NCBI GenBank assembly: GCA_025331565.1 | Contig: JAFREQ010000008.1 | Coordinates: 310,001-374,000, forward strand | Direction: 5' to 3' | DNA from: Holacanthus passer | Lineage: Eukaryota; Chordata; Actinopteri; Pomacanthidae | Length of the DNA: 64,000 nucleotides | In this document: piece after piece, positions 54,201-63,200 of the stretch | How positions within the stretch are numbered: position 1 is the stretch's first letter | How the letters are laid out: every line of letters starts with the position of its first letter | Translations under genes and position numbers: made by a program | The notes under the pieces: model-generated | The model's database searches: none | Told to the model about the DNA's origin: nothing | What the model saw: the letters and a program-made list of their open reading frames with translations, nothing else

Positions 54201-57200
54201 GCCTGCGACTGCGGGAGCTGCCACATCCAGCGCACTCGGAGAACTTGGACCAGGCAGTTAGAGTGCAGTCATCCTTGCAAGCCACCCGGCACACTCTGAT
54301 CTGAGGGGGCAAGGGGCCGGCCCACCGCAGGCACTCTGTCATATTGGCCAGCTCGCCGCTCTCCTCGACACAACTGACTCCTGCAAACACAGAGGGGGAG
54401 GCGAGAATGTCACTCCGATTATACAGACAATGCACTCAGAACAGAGCAAGTTATGTCATTCAGTTCAGCCGTCGGTGATGTTTTAACAGATATTTTCATC
54501 TGTGCTAGAAAAAGGCAGATTTAATCATAGGGTTATATTAATATTCAGGTTGATTGAACAGGAACATGGAGCAAAAGATCTCTTATTTAATTGTTTCTGT
54601 CTGTTATGTTGTTAGGAAATTAAGGGTACGCAATGGTCGAATAGTCATAAGATAAGATAAGATAAGATAGCTTTCTTGATCCCCTCAAGGGAAATTCACT
54701 TGTTACAGCAGCTCACAGAACAGGCAAATTGAAATACAGTACTCAAATAGAAATAAAGTGGCAAGTTGAAAAAGTGGCAGTATAAAAAGAAACTGGTGCT
54801 TAGAAAAACTAGAAAAAGTATTTACACTATGAAGCAAAGTATTTACACTGTGTTACACGTTTGTCCTTGTTATTGACATCCAGTGTTTGACATCTATAGT
54901 CATATGAGAGAAAAATGCTGTAAATGCTATGATATTGCACAAACAATTGGAAAAATTCCTACATATTGCACAGTGAGAAAATTGTTAAATTATTAAATTA
55001 GTTTATATACAGTTTTCAAGTTAAGATCTTGTGAAATGATTCAACCTTCAAGCACAACACCTGCATCAGTCTCATTCAGATACCTAAACCCATTTAAAAT
55101 ACCAGATTCACGCGAAGGCTAAATACTTTTGATAGAATGATGTTGACACTCGAATCTGATCAATGAGGAATAAAGACATAACAGCTCAGTACTGGAGCTG
55201 CAACATGTGCCTGCGTACTAAGAATAATCACTTAGAAGACACAGCAAGGCCAGATGGGTTATATCTGATATCGCTCTCAATTTACAGGAAACAGACAGGG
55301 AACATCAGTCTAATGTGGCTGCTTTTAACTTTGGGAAACACCCAACACGTTTTTTTTTTTCCCAATCCCTTTATATCTCTTACATTAAAATGAAAACTAT
55401 CAAGGAGTAAGGTCACACTTTGTCAGAAAAGACAGAGATAACAGCTTGTTAAGGGAAAAAAAAATATACACTTGAATACAGATTGAGAACAGGAGGCAGG
55501 ATCAATATAAATCTAAAAATATATCCCTTCAGAAGCACGGCATAATAGAGCAAAAGCTCGCCTTGAAAACTGACCTTGCTTGCTTTTGACAAAAAAATTA
55601 AGGAAGTAAATTTGAGGAATTTAGCATGTCACGTGTGCGTTCCTGCGAGAGCCACGTCCCATGAATACTACAGTAACTTTCCCTCCACCACAGGTTCCCT
55701 CTGTGGAGGAGATGATTTGATTTTGGAGCGTCTTGCGGCATAGATTTGCAAACTAATGAGGGACACTAGAATAATATTCTCTTAAGATATTTGTGTGAAC
55801 ATATAAATATTTGTCCGTCAATGCACCTTTTCACTTAAACCTCTTTGCATAGATCAACGAGTACACTTCCTGTTTTGTAATGTAATAATCCATAAAGCAC
55901 AACCTCCCATTTGATGTCTCCGGCTGTGGTCTTATTCTGACAAAAACTGAATAATGCATGTGAGTTGTGTCTCAGCGTTTGATAAATGGTGCTGCTTGGT
56001 CTAATGAACGGCTCAACATGCGAGTTAGGGGACACAAAAGATCTGGATTTCCATCTCTGGAGGGATATTTAACCAGTTTGATTTAAAAATAAAATGATGA
56101 AGCGTCTTGCAGCAGATTTTGCTCTGGACTTCTTGGGGGATTAAATGTTTATTTGACTGTATCATTTTTGTGAATAGTGACAATAATTTCGTGAATCAAG
56201 TGCACACTTCCTCCACAGGTAAAGACATTTCCCTAATTTCCAACACTGATATTTCAGTCTGAATGGTACTTGGCATGGGTGTTGTGATGGAATAATCATT
56301 GGGTGAGTCTTGGAGCAGTGGCTCAGTCCTGGCTAACAGGGTGATAAACCTAATCTGAGTTAATTAAATAAATCAAATAAAAAGGAAAACAAAGGACAAA
56401 TGAGTAGGTGTGTGGAAAGAGAGGAGAGAGAGGGAGGTGGAGGAATTTTGGATTATGGATCAGGTGCTACTGATTTTTTTCTTTCTCTTAAACCAGAAAT
56501 GAGAGCAGATGGACTCCCCACAGAGGACAAACACATTGTTTTCTCATGGACGCTGTGGGATCTAAGTAAAGCTACGTTACCAGGGAAGGAAACTTCTCCT
56601 CCCCCGAAACACCTCAACGTCTTTGAAGGATTCACTGATGTACAAACATGCCTTTAATCCATTTTATTGATTTCAATTTGACTTTTAAATTTTGCCCTCT
56701 GACAAAAACTGTTGAGTTTCTACGTGTCTGCTGAGAACGTGTGGGATGGTCATTTACATACGAGGCCTCCGCAAAGGCATCGAAAGGGAGATGATAGCTA
56801 TTACTGAAGTGCGTTTATGTAACGTTCACAATCACAGATATAACAAAATAAATCTTTTATTTTTCAATGTACGTGTGTAGGTTAAAGAGCGCCGTCAAAG
56901 GTGAATCTTATTTTCCTTTCAACAAACCTGTTTGAAAAACAACATATCGCTAACAGCTGCTTCAGTATTAGTCCAATTAGCACATCCGTGGGAATAATTG
57001 CAGGTCTCTGTTGACATTTACTTCTGTCCATTTACCTTGAATGGTCTGTCTTACCCAAGCTACTCCACCAGTGACAACCCCATTCTGTCATCTCCACTGT
57101 CTTTTATTAGCAGAGCCCAGCACTGCAAGTACTGACATTCTGATTTTGAACTGGGATGTCATCCATTTTTAACATCATAATTCAGCCTCTGGTTGCCCAA

Positions 57201-60200
57201 GCCCACTATGTGGCCTTTCACATCATCTCCTCTCACCAATTTTTGTCACAGTATCTCTGCCTGTGACAGGGATCATCTTTAATTATACACTTACTTAGAG
57301 AGGTGAACATTTGTGAGGGCCGGTTGAAAGTCGAGGCTCTGAAGAGAATTGTCACACTCCGGATTTTTAAATATCAGTTGATGGCAATGCGACTCAGAAC
57401 ATGCTACATTTTCTGTCATTACATTTAATACTAGATGTTTGATCCACGTGAAAACCCCTCCCATTAAATCTAATCTTTATGTTAATTCAGCCATACTGCT
57501 TGTATACTGTTCGTCTTTGCCTTGGGATGAGTAACGTGGATAGGATTCATCATGGCCATTAAGTCTCAAAAGATCATCAGCATGACTCATTTTTCTATTG
57601 AATCATTTCTCAGAACAGTTCCAGTTCGACTCAGGCAGGGATATAACACATCCAGCTGGTTATGAGCCACAAGTTGGCAGAATTTAGACACAGTGTGTTG
57701 CAGTTAGTGTGAAATCCGTTAGCTCATGGCACACTCCAAGTTATCAGCTACAACTTCATGCACGCTTTTCAGAGTTGCCTGTTCTGTTTAGTGAAAGATT
57801 TCCTCTCGGCTAGGTTAGGATTCCTCTTCTCAAATCTTGTCTTATTTAGTAACGCCTCATAATCCCCCCCCTCCCGGCGTGTCAGGTCAGCGCATGTACC
57901 ACAACCCGTGCCTCATTTTACATGTGGTCAGACATTAGCATTCGTTCAGCATGCGGCCTCGCATCCGACATGGGACACACACTGAGACGGGAGAAAGCAT
58001 TTGCTCAAGCCAAGGGCATATTGGCTTTGTAAACCACAAACTTAATCACATGCATGTGTCTGAAAACTTGGCCTTGATTCTAGCCTTACAGTACATGTCG
58101 GAGCCAATTTATCCAGCAATCTGACTGATTCTGACTGGGATGAAAATCCATGGTCGCTATTTGAACTGATCTGTAATTGCTATTTGAATGTTTCATCATC
58201 ACCAGTCATGCAATTTTCCACAGACACTCGTTTAATTCTCAGAGGAAAGTCAACCCGGCAGCGAAAATGACGTTTACTTCAAGGAAAATAAAACAGTTTT
58301 TTTTTTTTTTTTACAGTGGGTGTGTGTCTGGTGTTGAATGTCAGTTGTTCAGGCAGAACATCATTGATGATACTCAACACAAAAACATCCGTCCGTATAC
58401 TTGGAATTAAGGGTGAAACAATATGGTTCAGTGCAATACACACAAAACAGTTTATGGTTTGATGCTTCATGTAGATGCAAACGCCCACTATCCAGAGCGA
58501 ATGTGGGGAAATGGGTTGTGTGACTCCATGAATGTACAGAAGCAGGAGAAGAAAAGAGACGGTCTCGAGGAAGAATTCGGGAAAGTGAGTTTCTCGGAGC
58601 TGACACGGAGTCGCAGCAAATGTCAGAGCAGTCAGATGGAAAAGACTTCCGCTGGCTGTTTGCGGCCAGAAGACAGACACACATAATTACACCCCCCAAA
58701 AAACAGCACAGCGCTTCCAGGCCGGACCACGTCTTTATTACGGTTCACCATGCAACACGTCAGGCTGAGAGTGAACGTGTGCTTGATCGGATAAGAATAA
58801 GTTTCCCTCCCCCTTTTATTCTTAAATGTGTTCATAATATTGTCATATGCTAATGTGTGGGAATTATTCTTTAATCATTGTAAATGTTTTATTCATATAA
58901 TAACTAATGTAAGTCTTTCACAAATTTGATTCCTCCATCCATCCATTATCTACATCTGTTTATCCTTTAGAGCACATGAGCCGAACTCGAGGCCCATGGC
59001 ACAGTTTCTCCAGCCTGTGAGATGATTTTGATTTTCTATTAATAGCCCACAGGCCGCTTGCTCGTTTCTGTGTTGTCCACCACACAACACTACGATCCTC
59101 AAAATCTAATCTAACTGTGAAAAAAACGGCAGAAGGAATGAACTGATGACCCATTAAAAAAAGAAGAAAAAGGCGTTATGGCGAGTCAACGATCAATCGC
59201 TCGCTCACTTAAAAGAACGGCAGTCAGGAGGAGTGCAGGCAGATGAAAATACAGCCTTGAAAGTAACTACAGATGACCCACACAACAGTTTGTTTCAGTG
59301 CCATCAGAAGAGATGTGCTTTTAGTAGTTAATTCATTTTTATTATTTAAAGATGGCCCCTCCGTTAGAGGGTCAGGTCAGGGGGGACATCTCAGCTGACA
59401 TTGGACAAGAGGCGGGGTACATTCTGGACGGGTGGAGACAAACCACACAGGCACAGGATTCATTGATAATTACTTATGACTTGCAAATGACAAGATTAAT
59501 GTATAAGCATAATAAGTATAATGTATATGTTACACAAGTTGTTATGTAATCATTGTTATTAATTGATTTGAAGTATATTATTATCAAAAAATGGTTTATT
59601 AATGAATCATAGATAGATAGATAGATAGATAGCATCACCACAAGATGCTACTAAAATAAAAAGCCTTCCTATATTTGAAGGAAAGAAGGAAGAGGAGAAC
59701 AGGGGGGATGTCAGGGTGACACACCTCGCTTGTTCACATTCAGTTTGTCAATGAAGAGAAATATTATAATAAGAGAAGTAGATACCATCTCACACTCCCG
59801 TCCCACTGCGAATGGAAAATAACACGATGTTGAATATCATGAGCGTAACTAAAATTTATGTCAGGGAAATTTCAATTTCAAACAGAAAAACAGAAAAGCA
59901 AAAGGAAAACAGGAAATGAATAAAGCATAAAGCGCAATCGGACATGTATGTTGGAAATATCATCACATGGAAATAGATATATTTTATTTCTCCCCAACTG
60001 GGAAATACTTGGAAAACTTTGAGATAAATAAAGACTATCCATCTATTTCTATGTGATGATAATGGAAACTGCGCACTTGAATGAGTAATTACATGAGCAC
60101 AATAAAAGGAATGAAAACTACATCATCATATCATCAGTGGCGCTATGATCTAAATCAGGTTGTACTGGACTGTGCTGAGTGTGGGCGGACGATGACATAT

Positions 60201-63200
60201 ATGGCAGCATCTTTAAAGGTCCTTGAATATTATAATTGTGAAATCTATGCTCTAACTTGCTGTCATGAAATCTCTGATGTGCCCTTATTCAAAGTTACCC
60301 GAATATGGCCCTATTCCCAATTATTGTCTCCTAATTAAGCCCCGGTTTGACATTTATATGTCATTGTCTTCGAATTGGTTCAACCATCCACTGAAGGAAA
60401 CCCTGGATAAATTCTTTGTTGCTTAAAATCTATATATTCTCTGTTTCTCACCGACTGCAATCCCAGACTCATACTTCAAGTTTTGAAATGTCACAGGTAT
60501 TTAACTTAGTCATTTTCTAATCATATTCAAATACTAAGCTCTAAAGGTCAATGAGGGTTGCTCTTAACCTGGGAACGCTACAGACACTTTTCCCATCTTC
60601 ACCGAAAAGTCATAGAAACTCACTTGAGAAATGTCATTCATAATTATACTGCCAAGAAAAAGTGAGCGGCGCTGAGAGCAGGAACGCTCCAAAGTTCTCA
60701 GGGCGGCGCAGAGAGCCGCTGAAAACTTCACTTGAATCGCATCAGTAAATTAGATAGAACAGCCAGTTTCTGGGATTTATTGGGACATTTGCTTTCCTCT
60801 AAACGAGTCTGAAATGATCCAATTAGCACTCTGGCTTTTTAACGATTCGGGCCAGTGGCAGTCGTTTTCACAACTTCACTCAGAGAAAGGCGGTTCTTCA
60901 TAAAGGACAGAACCGAGGGCTCTGTGAACAGATGACGCAACACATTCACACAGAGGTGATCGATCGCAGGTGGTGATCACACACACATGACACAGTGCTT
61001 AAGACACGCAGCAACATTACAGATTGTATGAATCTGGTAATTCCACTGTAGGGTCAGGACAGGACAGTCATCAATGTTATGTGCAATACTTCATTCTGTG
61101 CAATAGTTTTATTTCATTTCATCTCAATTCATCCTTTTCATCCTGTCTATAGTGTATATAGTGTTACATATTCTCATATGTCATATTCTCTGTTAATTTA
61201 TTAACACCATCTAGCCTGGATTTTACACTGTTAATACTTGTATACTTGTATATTTCTATAGTTAAATTGTCCTTACTTTTTATTCTAGTTAAATTGTTGA
61301 TTTGTTGAATTGTTGAACTGTTGAACACTTTTTTATACTTCTTGTGAATTTACCTACTATTTATCTATCTATCTTTGCTGCTGTAACATTGCAAATTTCC
61401 CCGTTGTGGGACTAATAAAGGAATATCTTATCAATAACGTCACACTTTTTCACGAGAAAGTAATCGATGAAATGAAATCAAAACCTGTAAAAACATATTT
61501 CAGAGAATGAGTTCTCCACACATGAAAACCTATTGGTCAAGTTAAGATTGATTGAACAGCTGTCCAGCCAATCACAGCCACTTGTCCAACCCACCAGGGA
61601 AGATTTAACAGTTGTACGTGTGTGCATTCAGAAAATGGTTCTTCTGTCACTTGCTGACTGTGATGACAGATTATTTAACAAGTATTATAATATATAATAA
61701 AAACTATTTAACGAGTTCGTAATGTAGGATTTTCTTTTGTAACTTTGTCTTGTTACGTGTCTGGACAACAATGGATGACATTTTCAATCCATAGTTCTTT
61801 ATGAGGATATGTGAATGAATTTTTTTTGTTTGTTTTAGTAATGTGAAATGTTCCTGCTAACTTTAACTGGGCAGTGAAGTCCACCCACCTTGAAACTGTG
61901 GCCTCAATTACTGAATATTTTATACAGTCATATAAAAGATAAGTTCTGACGCATTTAATAGAAATTCTTTTGATTCTATAAGTGCATCATGGGTGAAATA
62001 AAAATATATATAACTAAAGTCTTACTCTTCATATTTTTGTGAAAAGCTTGTTTTTAACAGACCCTGAAATATATGAAGTCATAGCTTAATATTATGGTTT
62101 GTTGAAAGCTGGTGAATACAGTATCTGAGGGTGAAGGGCTGAGACTGCGTTTGACAACAGTATTATCTGCATATGGTGGTGAAGAAAATGTGCAAATGCA
62201 TGACATTCATTTGATGTGTAATCCTGTGGAGAGTTTTAAAACCACTGCTCCACCTATAAACACATCATAACAAGCTGTATAACTTAGGAGGAGAATCCCC
62301 ATAATGGAAAAACACTATGTCACCACTAAAGGACAAATACACTTCTTAAAGTACAATAGCAAATTACCTTAAATAGAAAAGCGAATATTCAAAGAACCCT
62401 GCATATAAGTAACATGATGTTAGTATATATTAGTCTGTACAGCCTAAAGCTAGTTTCACCCCCAATAATATATGTATACTATTGTGCATTCACCTAGAAA
62501 ATGTTGAAAGCAAAACTGCAGAATAAATAAGTGTCAATTAATGCACCTAATATTGTGCTAGAAAACCAACATTGTGAAGCTTTTACAGTGGGTGCATTCA
62601 TGTGTGGAAATGAATTTGTTAAAGTGTATTTTTATCCATTTAGGGGAACCAAGGTTCACTGTTTACACACTGCAAGTGACAAAGTTTATTTCTGTGGGTT
62701 ATGAATAATTTCTGTTTGTGGCTTTGCTTTTATTGTATTACAATATTAATGCATTGCCTTCTGTGGGTGTTTATTTTCAGTGTTGATTTGCAGGCTATAA
62801 ATCGCACAACTCTCTCAATGTCAGACTTCATAACTGGGGATCCTCAAGCTGTGAAGCACATATTCATCATTACATCAACAGCCTTTGGTGGAAGGTCACT
62901 GTTGTGTGAGCCAAACGGGTTTTTAAATAGTTTGTAAAGTTTATGGCGCGAGCCGGTCGACACGTGTGTCTGTATGTGTTGTGTGCAACAAGCCTGATTA
63001 TTTCTTTCAACCTGCAGCCGAGATGTGTTTGTGGCCGTCAGACCGGCTGCATTCATTAATAAGAAACCAGTGTTGTGATGAGATCATCAAGACAACAGAC
63101 GGAAAGGTTCATCTCGTTACACCCTCTGGACAAATTGCCTCTGTCTCTTATGTTTCCATCACTTGCTTGTTAAAGGAGCAGTTCTGAAAGGGCTATTAGA

